Counted from the first letter of the stretch, positions 34,475-43,674 are shown. The stretch: 64,000 nucleotides of DNA from Amorphoplanes friuliensis DSM 7358 (GCF_000494755.1 NC_022657.1:3820001-3884000); one strand, 5' to 3'. The notes: generated by a model not told the origin, from the letters alone. Made by a program: numbers and translations.

Positions 34475-34674
34475 GGCTCGTGCTCCCTCGGGCAAGCGCC
34501 ACGCCCGCGGGATCGCAGCGGGCAGCAGCGCGTGGTGATTCCCTCGTGACTACGGATGGAAGCGCCCGTCGGATCGATCACTGTGGGTGTTCGTCGGATT
34601 GCCTCTTGCCATCGTCGCGTTTTGCCCCGAATATTGCTGCTGCGTGTCTTCACTTATGGATCGAACGGAACCGG

Positions 34675-35532
34675 ATGTCCCCAGAGGATGGTCGGCCCGG
34701 CGGATGGATTCCCCCGGTTCAGCATTTCGCTCCTCCCGCACCACAACGCCCACCCCTTCCGCCCGTGCCGGTCTCACCGGCCGGCGCCCATCGGCTCGCC
34801 CCGCGCCTCCGGCCGCGGACCGTCGTCGCCGGTGCGGCCACGCTCAGCGCGCTCTTCGTGATCGGCTTGGTGCTGGCGCCCGAGGAGAAGGAGGCGCGCC
34901 GGCCGCCGATGTTCATCGCGCTCCCGACCGTCCCCGAGGCGACCGTCCCGGCGGCGGACCCGTCCTCCGTCCCGGCGTCCGTTCCGTCGTCCACCGCCGC
35001 GCCGCGGCCGTTCCCGAGCCGCTCCACCGTGCGGGTGACCAGCGACTCGATCAGCACGGTGCGACCGCCGGCGGCGCGGAGGGTGGCCTCTCCCCGGCCG
35101 TCGCTTCCCGTGGTGGGTTCCTCGATCGGTCTGGGCTCGGCGTCCGTGCCAGGCCTGCGCGTGCGGCACCGTGACTACCGCGCCTACCTCGAGGAGGTCG
35201 GCGCCCGCAGCTCCGCGCAGGACCGGGCCGACTCGCGGTTCACCGTCCGGCCCGGCCGGGCCCGCACCGGCTGCCTCTCGTTCGAGTCGCAGAACTTCCC
35301 CGGCTATTTCCTGCGCCACCGCAACTTCGTGCTCCGCCTGGACCGCGTCGACGGCAGTGCGCTCTTCGACGCGGACACGACCTTTTGCGCGGTGCCCGTG
35401 ACCGGTGGCGGATTTGTGCTCCGGGCGCACAACTACCCCGATCACTACCTCACGGAGCGCGACTCACTGCTGTCACTCATCCGTACGCGCCCGGCCGAGG
35501 CGACAGCGTTCGTCACCCGTCCGGTCGTCTAG
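34675..35532 (+). CDS. Membrane-anchored AbfB-domain (CBM42) protein
   Basis: The 285-residue protein has a Pro-rich cytoplasmic start, one membrane helix (VVAGAATLSALFVIGLVLAP), a Ser/Pro/Thr-rich stalk and a C-terminal AbfB domain: SFESQNFPGYFLRHRNFVLRLDRVDGSALFDADTTFCAVPV. AbfB domains bind arabinofuranose side chains. No catalytic domain is attached, so it may hold the cell to arabinoxylan or arabinogalactan. The 200 bases before it hold the divergent promoters. Its stop shares CTAG at 35529-35532 with the convergent DUF899 gene. Confidence 0.78.
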   Translation: MSPEDGRPGGWIPPVQHFAPPAPQRPPLPPVPVSPAGAHRLAPRLRPRTVVAGAATLSALFVIGLVLAPEEKEARRPPMFIALPTVPEATVPAADPSSVPASVPSSTAAPRPFPSRSTVRVTSDSISTVRPPAARRVASPRPSLPVVGSSIGLGSASVPGLRVRHRDYRAYLEEVGARSSAQDRADSRFTVRPGRARTGCLSFESQNFPGYFLRHRNFVLRLDRVDGSALFDADTTFCAVPVTGGGFVLRAHNYPDHYLTERDSLLSLIRTRPAEATAFVTRPVV

Positions 35533-36302
35533 ACGTCGTACTCGTCGGGCAGCCGCATCCCCGGGCTGCCCACCTGCAGGCCGAGCGGGGTCGCCCGGCC
35601 CTGCGGCTCCTCCCACGCCTCCTGCCGCCCGAGAGCGGTCAGGTCCAGGTAGGGGTAACCGTTGTGGAACTCCTCGATGCCACGTCCATAGGTCGAATAG
35701 GTGTGGAAGACCTCGTCATCGACCCGCAGGAACGCGCTGAGACCCGGCAACTCCCCACCCCGCATGCTCTCGGTCCACGGCCCGCCCGTCCACGGCGTCC
35801 CCGTCTCCGCAAGCTCGTCCTCGGTACGGAAGTGCAGCAGCACCGGCGTCACACGGTCGTCGAGGGTCGCGTGGAAGTCGTAGTTGAAGTCGCTGCCGTA
35901 CGACGAGTACCAGGGGAACGTCCAGCCCATCCGCTCCCGGAAGGCGGCAATCTGGGCGTACGGGGCGCGCGACACCGCCACCAGGGTGGTGTTGCGGGCG
36001 TGCAGTTGCCGCAGCCCGGCGATGCTGTCGGCCGCCGAGGAGCAGCTCGCGCAGGCCGCCTCCCAGCCGGGCGCGAACATGAAGTGGTGCAGCACCAGCT
36101 GCCGGCGGCCCTCGAACAGCTCGGGCAGACCCACCGCCCCGTCCGGGCCTTCGAAGCGGTACGGCTTGTCGATCCGTACCATCGGCAGCCGCCGGCGATC
36201 GGCGTTGAGCCGGTCCCGGGCCCGGGTGAGCTCTTTCTCCCGCGTCAGCAACTCCTTGCGGGCCGCGAGCCACTCCTCCCGCGTCACCACGTCGGGTGTC
36301 AT
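35529..36302 (-). CDS. DUF899-family thioredoxin-fold protein
   Basis: The 257-residue protein matches DUF899: TREEWLAARKELLTREKELTRARDRLNADRRRLPMVRIDKPYRFEG, then LVLHHFMFAPGWEAACASCSSAAD and FPWYSSYGSDFNYDFHATL. The CASC motif sits where thioredoxins carry CxxC, so a redox role is possible. GGAGGA lies right before the ATG at 36302, which rules out the longer open frame upstream. It stands alone; the 287 bases upstream to the next gene hold nothing I can name. Confidence 0.88.
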   Translation of the reverse strand: MTPDVVTREEWLAARKELLTREKELTRARDRLNADRRRLPMVRIDKPYRFEGPDGAVGLPELFEGRRQLVLHHFMFAPGWEAACASCSSAADSIAGLRQLHARNTTLVAVSRAPYAQIAAFRERMGWTFPWYSSYGSDFNYDFHATLDDRVTPVLLHFRTEDELAETGTPWTGGPWTESMRGGELPGLSAFLRVDDEVFHTYSTYGRGIEEFHNGYPYLDLTALGRQEAWEEPQGRATPLGLQVGSPGMRLPDEYDV

Positions 36303-36589
36303 GTCATTTCCTCCTTCAAGGCGCACCGTCCGCTCCTTTTGTGGCAAACCATCGGGGTTGCTGTCGACGCTGTGGCGACCATCTTGCGCGTCTGCGACCG
36401 TCTCGGCGCCTCCACTGTGGAAATCGTGCCGCCCTGGGGCGATTCCGGCTCGGGGTCCCGGCCGGACGTCCCTGCTGAGCAGCGGGGCGGCCACCGTAAT
36501 GCGGCCGTTCCGGCATAAACGGACCGCCCAGGCGATATCCGTTCCTTCCAGGCCTAGCGGCAACAGGTGTTCTTGTCGATGATGGCTAC

Positions 36590-38338
36590 GTGACAGGCCG
36601 GCACCGTCGACGAATGCGATTTCGCGCAGGTACCGCCGCTCTGACGACGGTCGCCGTCGTAGCGGTGGTTGCCGGTGTGCGTGTGGGTATCAACCAGTTC
36701 AACGGCGCGGAGTGTTCCGGTGAGGTGCACCTGACCGTCGCGGCTGCACCTGGGCTCGCCGAGGCCGTGCGCAGCGAGGCCGACGCCTGGACGGGTGAGA
36801 AGGCCGAGATCGACGGGTCCTGCATCCGCATCGACGTGCAGTCCTCGGATCCGGCGGACGTCGCCGCGGTCCTGAGCGCGAAGCAGCGGGTCTCCCTGAC
36901 CGGCGCGGGTGCGCCCCGGGAGGGTGTCGCCGCCCCCGACGTCTGGATCTCGGACTCGCGCAGCTGGTTGCAGCGGCTGCGGTCGGCCGCGCCGTCCTTC
37001 GCCTTCACCGAGGAGGGCTCGGTCGCGCTCAGCCCGGTCGTCCTGGCGATGCCCGCGCCGATCGCGGAGAGTCTCGGCTGGCCCCGCAAGAAGCTCACCT
37101 ACAACGACCTGCTCACCCTGATCACCACCAGCACCACGACCCGGACCGGGACGGCCGATCCCACCCGCGACGCCACCGCGTTGTCGGGACTGCTCGCGCT
37201 GACCGCCGCGGCCACGGCCGCCGACCAGCGCAAGCCCGGCACCTCGAACGGTCTGCTGCGGTCGCTGGCCACCGACACGTCGGTGCTGCGCGACGACCTG
37301 ATGGCCCAGCTGCCCCAATCGGCCGACGACGCGGCGCTGGCCGCCGGTCTCAGCCTCGCGGCCATGCCCGAGAGTGACGTCGTCCGGTACAACGCCGGCA
37401 ACCCGCCGGTGCCGCTGGCCGCGCTCTACCTCGAGCCGGCGCCGGTGCCGCTGGACCACCCGTTCGCGGTCATGCCCGAGATCTCCCCGGACCAGGCCGA
37501 GGCCGCCCACCAGTTCTACGGCCGGCTCACCACGGGCAGCGCCTTCCGGGCCCAGCTCGGCACCGCCGGTCTGCGGGCGCCCGACGGCACCGCACCCTCC
37601 GGCCTCAAGCGTCCCGAGGGCGCGCCGGCCCGCATCGACACGGGTGCGTCGGCCGGCAGCGGCGAGGCCGCCGCCTCCGACGCCGACGGTGCCAGCATCG
37701 ACCGTGCCCTGGCGGGCTGGTCGGCCGTGATCGCCCCGGCCCGGATGCTCGCGATCGTCGACTCCTCGACCAGCATGCGGACACCGGTGCCGACCGCCCG
37801 CAACGCGACCCGCATGCAGCTGACCATCGCCGCCGCCCGTGGCGGCCTGAGCCTGTTCAGCGACGACTGGGCGGTCGGTCTCTGGCAGTCCGCCGGCGGC
37901 TCCGGCGGCGGTCACAGCGAGCTCGTCCCGATCCGGCCCCTCACCGGCAACCGCACCACGGTCGCGAACGCCCTGGCCGGCATCCGGCCCTCCAGCGGCG
38001 AGGCGGGCCTCTACCGCTCGATCCTCGAGGGTTACCGCGCCGTCCAGAACGGCTGGCAGGCCGGCCGGGTCAACTCCGTCCTGGTCCTCACCGACGGCGT
38101 CGGCATCGGCGAGGGCGACCTCGAGCTGAACGACCTGCTCGATCAGCTCGCGGAGGCCAAGACAGCCGACAAGCCGGTCCAGGTGATCGTGCTCGGCATC
38201 GGCAACGCCGTCGAACAGCCCCCGCTCAAGAAGATCACCGGTGTCACCGGCGGCGGCGTATTTGTCGCCGAGGACCCGGCCCAGATCGGCGCGGTCTTCC
38301 TCGAGGCCCTCTCGCTGCGCACCACCGCACCCCGCTGA
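36590..38338 (+). CDS. Extracytoplasmic solute-binding + von Willebrand A fusion protein
   Basis: The 582-residue protein has an N-terminal membrane helix (about 12-32). A solute-binding-like region follows (about 40-340: VHLTVAAAPGLAEAVRSEADAW, DVWISDSRSWL, SVALSPVVLAMPAPIAESLGWP). A C-terminal VWA domain (about 380-575) carries the metal site DSSTSM and VLVLTDGVG. Such fusions occur in Actinobacteria next to secretion or cell-envelope genes and may display ligand-dependent adhesion. The GTG at 36590 is the longest start; an ATG at 36614 would remove eight basic residues. Confidence 0.82.
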   Translation: MTGRHRRRMRFRAGTAALTTVAVVAVVAGVRVGINQFNGAECSGEVHLTVAAAPGLAEAVRSEADAWTGEKAEIDGSCIRIDVQSSDPADVAAVLSAKQRVSLTGAGAPREGVAAPDVWISDSRSWLQRLRSAAPSFAFTEEGSVALSPVVLAMPAPIAESLGWPRKKLTYNDLLTLITTSTTTRTGTADPTRDATALSGLLALTAAATAADQRKPGTSNGLLRSLATDTSVLRDDLMAQLPQSADDAALAAGLSLAAMPESDVVRYNAGNPPVPLAALYLEPAPVPLDHPFAVMPEISPDQAEAAHQFYGRLTTGSAFRAQLGTAGLRAPDGTAPSGLKRPEGAPARIDTGASAGSGEAAASDADGASIDRALAGWSAVIAPARMLAIVDSSTSMRTPVPTARNATRMQLTIAAARGGLSLFSDDWAVGLWQSAGGSGGGHSELVPIRPLTGNRTTVANALAGIRPSSGEAGLYRSILEGYRAVQNGWQAGRVNSVLVLTDGVGIGEGDLELNDLLDQLAEAKTADKPVQVIVLGIGNAVEQPPLKKITGVTGGGVFVAEDPAQIGAVFLEALSLRTTAPR

Positions 38339-38407
38339 CGCTTGACGTATCCACTTCCGTCGATTAGACCGGGGTGCGGCATTCGTCGAGCTCCGGGGGT
38401 ACGGAAA

Positions 38408-39133
38408 ATGGTTGTTGGTCGTGTGGTGGCTGCGGTCCTGATGGCCGGGGCACTGGGTCTGACCGGTGCGTCGCCCGCCGTGGCGAGCGGTGGTGATCCT
38501 GATGCGCCGACCGCGGGGCCGTGCGCCTACACGCCGACGCCGGACGATCCGGCCGCGCGGCCGGTGCCGCTGCCGCGTGATCCGGAGCGGACGCCGAGCC
38601 GGGGAGTGGTCGAGGTGCTGCTGCGGACCAACCTCGGGCCGATCCCGCTCGTGCTCGACCGGGCCGCGGCGCCCTGCACGGTGCAGAGCTTCGTGCACCT
38701 GACGCGGCAGCGGTTCTACGACCGGACGATCTGTCACCGGCTCACGACCTACCCGACCCTGCTGGTCCTGCAGTGCGGTGACCCGTCGGGGACCGGCGAG
38801 GGCGGGCCGGGGTACCGCTACGCCGACGAGCTGCCGACCGGTCTGCCCCCGGCGCCGACCGACCCGACCGGTGAGCGCCGCGTCTACGCCCGGGGTGTGC
38901 TCGCCATGGCGAACGCCGGGCCCGACACCAACGGCAGCCAGTTCTTCCTGGTCTACGGCAACTCGGCACTGCGCCCGAACTACACGATCTTCGGCAGTGT
39001 CACGACCACCGGCCTGGAAACCCTGGACGAGGTGGCAGCCGGGGGAGTGACCCCGACCGCGGAGGACCCGGCGCCGCTGGACGGGCCGCCCGCCCTGCGC
39101 ACCGAGATCCGGACGGCGCGAGTCCGCTTCTGA
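38408..39133 (+). CDS. Secreted cyclophilin-type peptidyl-prolyl isomerase
   Basis: The 241-residue protein has a signal peptide (about 1-26, AVASG). The cyclophilin fold follows: VEVLLRTNLGPIPLVLDRAAAPCTVQSFVHL, FYDRTICHRL, LQCGDPSGTGEGGPGYRYADE, GVLAMANAGPDTNGSQFFLVYG and YTIFGSV. It should speed folding of exported proteins by proline isomerisation. The ATG at 38408 starts the signal peptide. It follows the SBP-VWA gene by 69 bases on the same strand. Confidence 0.92.
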   Translation: MVVGRVVAAVLMAGALGLTGASPAVASGGDPDAPTAGPCAYTPTPDDPAARPVPLPRDPERTPSRGVVEVLLRTNLGPIPLVLDRAAAPCTVQSFVHLTRQRFYDRTICHRLTTYPTLLVLQCGDPSGTGEGGPGYRYADELPTGLPPAPTDPTGERRVYARGVLAMANAGPDTNGSQFFLVYGNSALRPNYTIFGSVTTTGLETLDEVAAGGVTPTAEDPAPLDGPPALRTEIRTARVRF

Positions 39134-39249
39134 TCACGGCGGCGGTGCGCCGGGACCGGGGTGGTCTGCGATACCGTCTGTCGGTCGGGCCGTCGCGTTT
39201 CCCGGGTCGGGGACGACCCGCGCGGCAGTCAGCGATCAGGGAGACACCG

Positions 39250-39474
39250 ATGACCGAGTCCACTGCAGGTTCCGACGCCACCGCCGGCGAGCAGCCCGAG
39301 GTCGAGCCGACCGAGGGTGACCAGCCCGAGGAGGAGTTCGTCAACCGCGCCGCCCGGCGGGCCAAGGGCAAGAAGGCCGGGGGCGGCCCCGAGGTCTTCA
39401 CCAAGGGCCAGCGCCCGATGGGTCGCGGCTCGGTCCAGAGCCCCCGCCAGTACGGCAACCGTCGCAGCGGCTGA
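39250..39474 (+). CDS. Small hydrophilic protein (74 aa), unknown
   Basis: It has an acidic, probably disordered N-terminal half (MTESTAGSDATAGEQPEVEP) and a basic C-terminal half (NRAARRAKGKKAGGGPEVFTKGQRPMGRGSVQSPRQYGNRRSG). AGGGAG precedes the ATG. The charge split is like small actinobacterial nucleic-acid- or ribosome-associated proteins, but I do not recognise the family. Confidence 0.65.
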   Translation: MTESTAGSDATAGEQPEVEPTEGDQPEEEFVNRAARRAKGKKAGGGPEVFTKGQRPMGRGSVQSPRQYGNRRSG

Positions 39475-39477
39475 TCC

Positions 39478-40242
39478 TTACCGGACCGCGGCAACCGTGG
39501 CGTCGGCCGCGCCCCGCCACAGCAGGCCCGTCTCGGTGAACCCCGCGGCGCGCAGGGCATCGAGATGCCAGGCCGCCGGCGGGGTCCACTCGGCCGCGCC
39601 GTGGGCGGCGGGATAGATCTTCTCGCGTTCGGCAAAGAGCGGCGCGAGCTGCGGGTCCGCCGCGACCTTGCTCCACCAGCCGGGCCAGGACAGTGCGGCA
39701 CCCGTCGCGTAGCGCGTCTCGCGACGGGTGTCCGCCCTGGTCATCAGGCGTTTTGTCAGCCCCGGCAGTCCCTCGTCGGGCATGTGGTCGGCGTTGGCGA
39801 AGACGCCACCGGGGCGCAGCACCTGGAGGATCTCGCCGTAGAGCGTGGTCAGCCGCTCCGGTGGCAGCCAGTGCAACGCCGTGGCGGTCAGCACCGCGTC
39901 GTACCGCCGGTGGGGGAGTGCCGCCGTCCAGGACGGGTCGCCCAGGTCGGCCGCGATGATCGTCGCCCGGTCACCCAGGGAGGCGGTGGCCAGCGCGAGC
40001 AGCACCGGATCCTGGTCGACGACCGTGACCTCGGCGCCCGGGAAGCGGGCCAGCGTCCGCAGGCTGATCGTGCCGGTGCCGCCGGCCAGGTCCAGCACCC
40101 GCGGCGGTGCGTCGTCCGTGACGGCCCCGACCGCGTCCAGCATGGTCGTGAACCGGTGTTCCCGGTCGGGCAGGAACGCCTCCTGCTGCAGATTCCAGCT
40201 CTCCTGCCACGCTGCCGCCGAGTCGGCCAGGTAATGAGTCAT
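39478..40242 (-). CDS. Class I SAM-dependent methyltransferase
   Basis: The 254-residue protein has motif I VLDLAGGTGTISLRTL, acidic VTVVDQDPVLL, and YDAVLTATALHWLPPERL followed by LRPGGVFANADHM. The substrate is unknown. The start could be GTG at 40251 or ATG at 40242 (MTHYLADSAAAW); the latter is chosen. It ends three bases after the small protein gene on the other strand. Confidence 0.88.
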   Translation of the reverse strand: MTHYLADSAAAWQESWNLQQEAFLPDREHRFTTMLDAVGAVTDDAPPRVLDLAGGTGTISLRTLARFPGAEVTVVDQDPVLLALATASLGDRATIIAADLGDPSWTAALPHRRYDAVLTATALHWLPPERLTTLYGEILQVLRPGGVFANADHMPDEGLPGLTKRLMTRADTRRETRYATGAALSWPGWWSKVAADPQLAPLFAEREKIYPAAHGAAEWTPPAAWHLDALRAAGFTETGLLWRGAADATVAAVR

Positions 40243-40256
40243 GCCCGTCACGCTAC

Positions 40257-41174
40257 TTACACAGGTCGGGGCGAGTCCAGAGGTTCCGGCGACTTGTTGC
40301 CACTAATTTGCAACAGTGAGGTCAGGGCCACGCCGGTCAGGCACAAGGCGCCGCCGACCAGCGCCAGCGGTGCGGGCGCCTCGTCCAGCAGCAGCCAGGA
40401 CATCAGCACGGCCAGACCCGGGACCAGGTACGACGACGAGCTCAGCGTGCCCGCGCTCATCCGCTTGAGGGCGTGCGCCCACGTCGCGAACGCGATGGCC
40501 GTCGGGAACACCCCCAGGTAGACGACCCCGAGGGTGGCGGACCCGGGCGCCGCGCGAACCTCGTCGACCAGCGCCGGGGCGAACGGCAGGCAGGCGACGG
40601 CGCCCGCGACGCAGCCGAGCCACGTGGCGGTGAACGGGTCCACGAAGTCGAGGGCCTGCTTCTGCAGGAGCACGCCGACGGCGTACAGGGCGGCGGCGCC
40701 GAGCGCGAGCAGCACACCCGTCGTGTCGTGGCGGCCGGTCGAGGTGGCGGCAGCGATCGTTGCGACCCCGGCGAACGCGACCACCAGCCCGATCATCAAG
40801 CCGCGCGGGAAGCCCTCCTTCAGGTACAGCCCGGCGAGGACGGCGATCAGGATCGGCCCGACGTTGATCACGAGGGCGGTGGTACCCGCGTCGAGGTGGT
40901 GTTCGGCCGCGTTCACGAGCACGGCGTAGATGCCGAACCACAGCACTCCGTACACGATGACCAGCAGGAGGGGACGGCCGCGCGGGAGGCGACGGGGTCT
41001 GAAGGACGCGACCAGGGTGAGTGCGGTGGCGCCGACGGCGAGCCGGCCGAGCGCCATCGCGCCGGGGCTGTAGTGCGCGCCGGCACTGCGGATCACGATG
41101 AACGCGGACGCCCAGAGGATCATCGTGGCCGCCGCGGCGAGCAGGGGCAGAGTGGCGGTCTTCGCGGGAGGCAT
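40257..41174 (-). CDS. EamA/DMT-family transporter
   Basis: The 305-residue protein has ten predicted membrane helices in two EamA repeats (ASAFIVIRSAGAHYSPGAMALGRLAVGA and GVYLGVFPTAIAFATWAHALKRMSAG-type blocks). Members export amino acids, metabolites or drugs. The ATG at 41174 has GGGAGG upstream. It is divergent from a LysR regulator with an 81-base gap, a pair often seen for exporters controlled by their neighbour. Confidence 0.9.
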   Translation of the reverse strand: MPPAKTATLPLLAAAATMILWASAFIVIRSAGAHYSPGAMALGRLAVGATALTLVASFRPRRLPRGRPLLLVIVYGVLWFGIYAVLVNAAEHHLDAGTTALVINVGPILIAVLAGLYLKEGFPRGLMIGLVVAFAGVATIAAATSTGRHDTTGVLLALGAAALYAVGVLLQKQALDFVDPFTATWLGCVAGAVACLPFAPALVDEVRAAPGSATLGVVYLGVFPTAIAFATWAHALKRMSAGTLSSSSYLVPGLAVLMSWLLLDEAPAPLALVGGALCLTGVALTSLLQISGNKSPEPLDSPRPV

Positions 41175-41255
41175 GTGTCCAATCTCAGCCGCCTGCCGTT
41201 TAAGCACAAGCAAAGACTTCTACCGGATCATTAAGCCCTACTGTACGGTGGCCGC

Positions 41256-42146
41256 ATGCTGGACCTGCACCGTCTGCGTATCTTTCGGGCCGTCGTGGCC
41301 AGCGGCTCCGTGAACGCCGCGGCTGCCAACCTGGGCTACACCGCATCGGCGGTGAGCCAGCACGTCACCGCCCTGCAGCGGGAGACCGGTCTGGTCCTGC
41401 TCTCCCGCAACGGCCGCGGCATCCAGCCGACCTCGGCCGGCCTGGCCCTCGCCCGCGAGGCCGACGGCGTGCTGACCCGGCTCGGTGACGTCGAGGCCTT
41501 CGTGGCGGACCTGCGCGACGGGCGCACCGGTTCGCTGTCGATGGCCTACTTCCCGTCGGTCGGCGCGGCGTGGCTGCCGACGGTCGCCCGTGTGCTGCTG
41601 CGGGAGTTCCCCGACATCCGCCTCGACCTCGAGCTGCGCGACGATCCACCGACCGGCGCGGGAAAGCGCCCCGACGTCCAGATCATGGTGTCGCACCGGG
41701 ACTACACGGGCACCCGCGACGCCCGGGCCGAGCACCTGATCGACGACCCGTACGTCGTCGTGCTCCCCAAGGACCATCCTTTGGCCGGTGAGGACACTGT
41801 GGACCTGGGTCGCCTCGCCGGCGAACGCTGGATCGACAACGACTTCGCGCGCGGCTGGTGCCGGCGGAACCTTGTCGAAGCCTGCCGGGCAGCGGGTTTC
41901 AGCCCGCCGTTCCGGGTCGAGGCCCACGACTATCCGACCGCGATCGCCTTTGTCGCCGCGGGAATCGGTGTCACCGTGCTGCCGAGGCTGGGTGCCGCGA
42001 CCCTGCCCGGTGGGGTGGTCGCCGTGCCGGTCACCGGACCGGTTGTGCAACGCTCGATCTACGCGCTGGTGCAGACCGCGGTGGCGTCCACCCCGCCGGT
42101 GCGGTGTGTTGTCGAGACGCTCGCCCGGTGCGCCCTCACGGCGTGA
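41256..42146 (+). CDS. LysR-family transcriptional regulator
   Basis: The 296-residue protein has an N-terminal winged helix (LDLHRLRIFRAVVASGSVNAAAANLGYTASAVSQHVTALQRETG) and a periplasmic-binding-like effector domain (about 90-290). It probably controls the divergent EamA exporter. The last 11 bases overlap the GH43 gene on the opposite strand. Confidence 0.93.
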   Translation: MLDLHRLRIFRAVVASGSVNAAAANLGYTASAVSQHVTALQRETGLVLLSRNGRGIQPTSAGLALAREADGVLTRLGDVEAFVADLRDGRTGSLSMAYFPSVGAAWLPTVARVLLREFPDIRLDLELRDDPPTGAGKRPDVQIMVSHRDYTGTRDARAEHLIDDPYVVVLPKDHPLAGEDTVDLGRLAGERWIDNDFARGWCRRNLVEACRAAGFSPPFRVEAHDYPTAIAFVAAGIGVTVLPRLGAATLPGGVVAVPVTGPVVQRSIYALVQTAVASTPPVRCVVETLARCALTA

Positions 42147-43626
42147 TCCGCCACTCCTGGCAGACGTTGCCCAGCGCTGCCCACTGCCGTACGGCGGTGC
42201 CGTTGGCAGTGCCGCAGTCGGCCACGTCGAGGACCTTGCCGTTGCCACGGTTCGCGATCAGGTAGCGGCCGTTGACCGGCGTGATACTCCACTGCTGGCA
42301 GGCGTTGCCCAGAGAGGCCCACAGATTCAGCGCCGTGCCGTCGGCCGTTCCGCAGTTGACGGAGTCGAGCACCGTCCCGCTGTTGACGTTGGTGATCGTC
42401 CAATAGCCACTGCCCGCCTTCGTGAACGTCCACTGCTGGCAGGTGTTGCCGAGCGACGCCCACAGGTCGATCGCGGTGCCGTTGGTGGTGCCGCAGTTGA
42501 CCGCGTCCAGGACGGCGCCGCTGTTCTGGTTGATCAAGCGGTACCGGGCGCCGGTCACGGGGAAGCCGACGCTGCCACCCGGATCGCCGGAGGGTGCGGT
42601 CAGGGTGCTGCCCAGCGAGGCAGGTGTGCCGAGGTTCGGCGATCCGTCCGAGTTCCAGCTGATCTTCTGGATTCGGGTCGTCCGAGTGCCGCCGCAGCCC
42701 TGACCGGTGGTCTCGTTGGCGTGGTAGACCATCCAGGTCTCTGAACCGTCGGGTGAGCTGAAGAAACCCTGCCCGCCCGGGCCGTAGACGCCATTGCCGT
42801 CGGCGCGCTGGAAGATCGGTGTGCTCTTCTTCGTCCACGACGAAACGCTCAGCGGGTTGCTGCCGGTCAGCGTCAGCAGGCCGAGCTTGTAGTCCGGCGT
42901 GTTGCACGAGCTGGCCGAATAGGTCAGGAACGTCTTCCCGCCGTGCTGCAGGACGTACGGGGCCTCCTGGGTGTTGCCGCCGCTCGTCTCCCACGCGTAC
43001 GACGGCGACGAGAGCTTCGTCCCGTACGCGCTGACGGTCCAGGGGTTGCTCATGGGCGCGATGAACAGGCTCTGCAGGTTGCCCACCCACGACGAGTAGA
43101 GGTAGTAGTTCGCGCCGTTGATGGTCGCCACGCTGCCGTCGATCGCCCAGCCGTTACCGGCCTGGACCTTGAGCTGCCCCGCGAAATGATAGGGCCCCAT
43201 CGGGTCGGAGCCGCTGCTCTCCAGGACGTAGGAGCGCTGCCCGTCGCAACAGGTGGGCGGGCCGGCCGAATAGTAGTAGTACCACCGTTTCCCGTTCGGG
43301 CCGTCGAGCTGGTGCAGCGACGGCGCCCACATGTTGCAGCAGTTCGTCGACCCGGATCCGGTGTGGACGACGGTTTCGCTCGCGCCGGCCAGCGCGGCCA
43401 CCGACGCTGCCTTCTTGATCACCAGCTGGGAGTTCCAGGTGGTCGCGGCGACGTAGTAGTTCCCGTTGTAGTAGCCCATCCAAGGGTCGGCACCGTACGG
43501 CGCGGCGGCGACCGGATTGGTGAACGTGGTGGCGGCTGCGGCGCGGTCCTGTGCCGGCGGCGCCGCGACCGCGACGGTACTCAGCATCAGCGTCACTGCG
43601 GCGAGCAGGGAGAGAGGTCGTTTCAT
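42136..43626 (-). CDS. Secreted GH43 arabinan-type glycosidase with ricin-like CBM13
   Basis: The 496-residue protein has a signal peptide (about 1-32). A five-bladed GH43 domain (about 35-355) has the base Asp in GADPWMGYYN, modulator Asp in NGWAIDGSV and acid Glu in NTQEAPYVL. A beta-trefoil of three repeats (about 370-495) follows, each with CQQW or CQEW and a GNGKVLDV- or SGTVLDSV-like motif (CBM13). The likely activity is release of arabinose from arabinan or arabinoxylan. Divergent operators are shared with the endo-arabinanase gene. Confidence 0.9.
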   Translation of the reverse strand: MKRPLSLLAAVTLMLSTVAVAAPPAQDRAAAATTFTNPVAAAPYGADPWMGYYNGNYYVAATTWNSQLVIKKAASVAALAGASETVVHTGSGSTNCCNMWAPSLHQLDGPNGKRWYYYYSAGPPTCCDGQRSYVLESSGSDPMGPYHFAGQLKVQAGNGWAIDGSVATINGANYYLYSSWVGNLQSLFIAPMSNPWTVSAYGTKLSSPSYAWETSGGNTQEAPYVLQHGGKTFLTYSASSCNTPDYKLGLLTLTGSNPLSVSSWTKKSTPIFQRADGNGVYGPGGQGFFSSPDGSETWMVYHANETTGQGCGGTRTTRIQKISWNSDGSPNLGTPASLGSTLTAPSGDPGGSVGFPVTGARYRLINQNSGAVLDAVNCGTTNGTAIDLWASLGNTCQQWTFTKAGSGYWTITNVNSGTVLDSVNCGTADGTALNLWASLGNACQQWSITPVNGRYLIANRGNGKVLDVADCGTANGTAVRQWAALGNVCQEWRITP

Positions 43627-43635
43627 GGCGGCGAT

Positions 43636-43649
43636 TGTGAACGTTCACA
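43636..43649. promoter_or_regulatory. LacI-type operator TGTGAACGTTCACA (copy 1)
   Basis: A perfect 14-base palindrome lies ten bases before the start of the GH43-CBM13 gene. It has the central CG and flanking arms typical of LacI-family sites, and a partner copy lies at 43714. Confidence 0.75.
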
Positions 43650-43656
43650 GAGATGA

Positions 43657-43674
43657 GGGTCAATAGCTTGACCC
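43657..43674. promoter_or_regulatory. Inverted repeat GGGTCAA-TAGC-TTGACCC
   Basis: Perfect 7-bp arms lie midway in the divergent promoter region. TTGACC on either strand could serve as a -35 element, but no convincing -10 follows at the right spacing. Confidence 0.45.

Noticed and set aside
41175..41255. LysR binding site between the EamA and LysR genes
   Set aside because: Several TTAAG/CTTAA fragments are present, but no clear T-N11-A palindrome stands out, so I did not annotate a site.
42059..43090. Large minus-strand open frame overlapping the GH43-CBM13 gene
   Set aside because: The GH43 frame has a signal peptide, catalytic residues and three ricin repeats. The other frame is a shadow.
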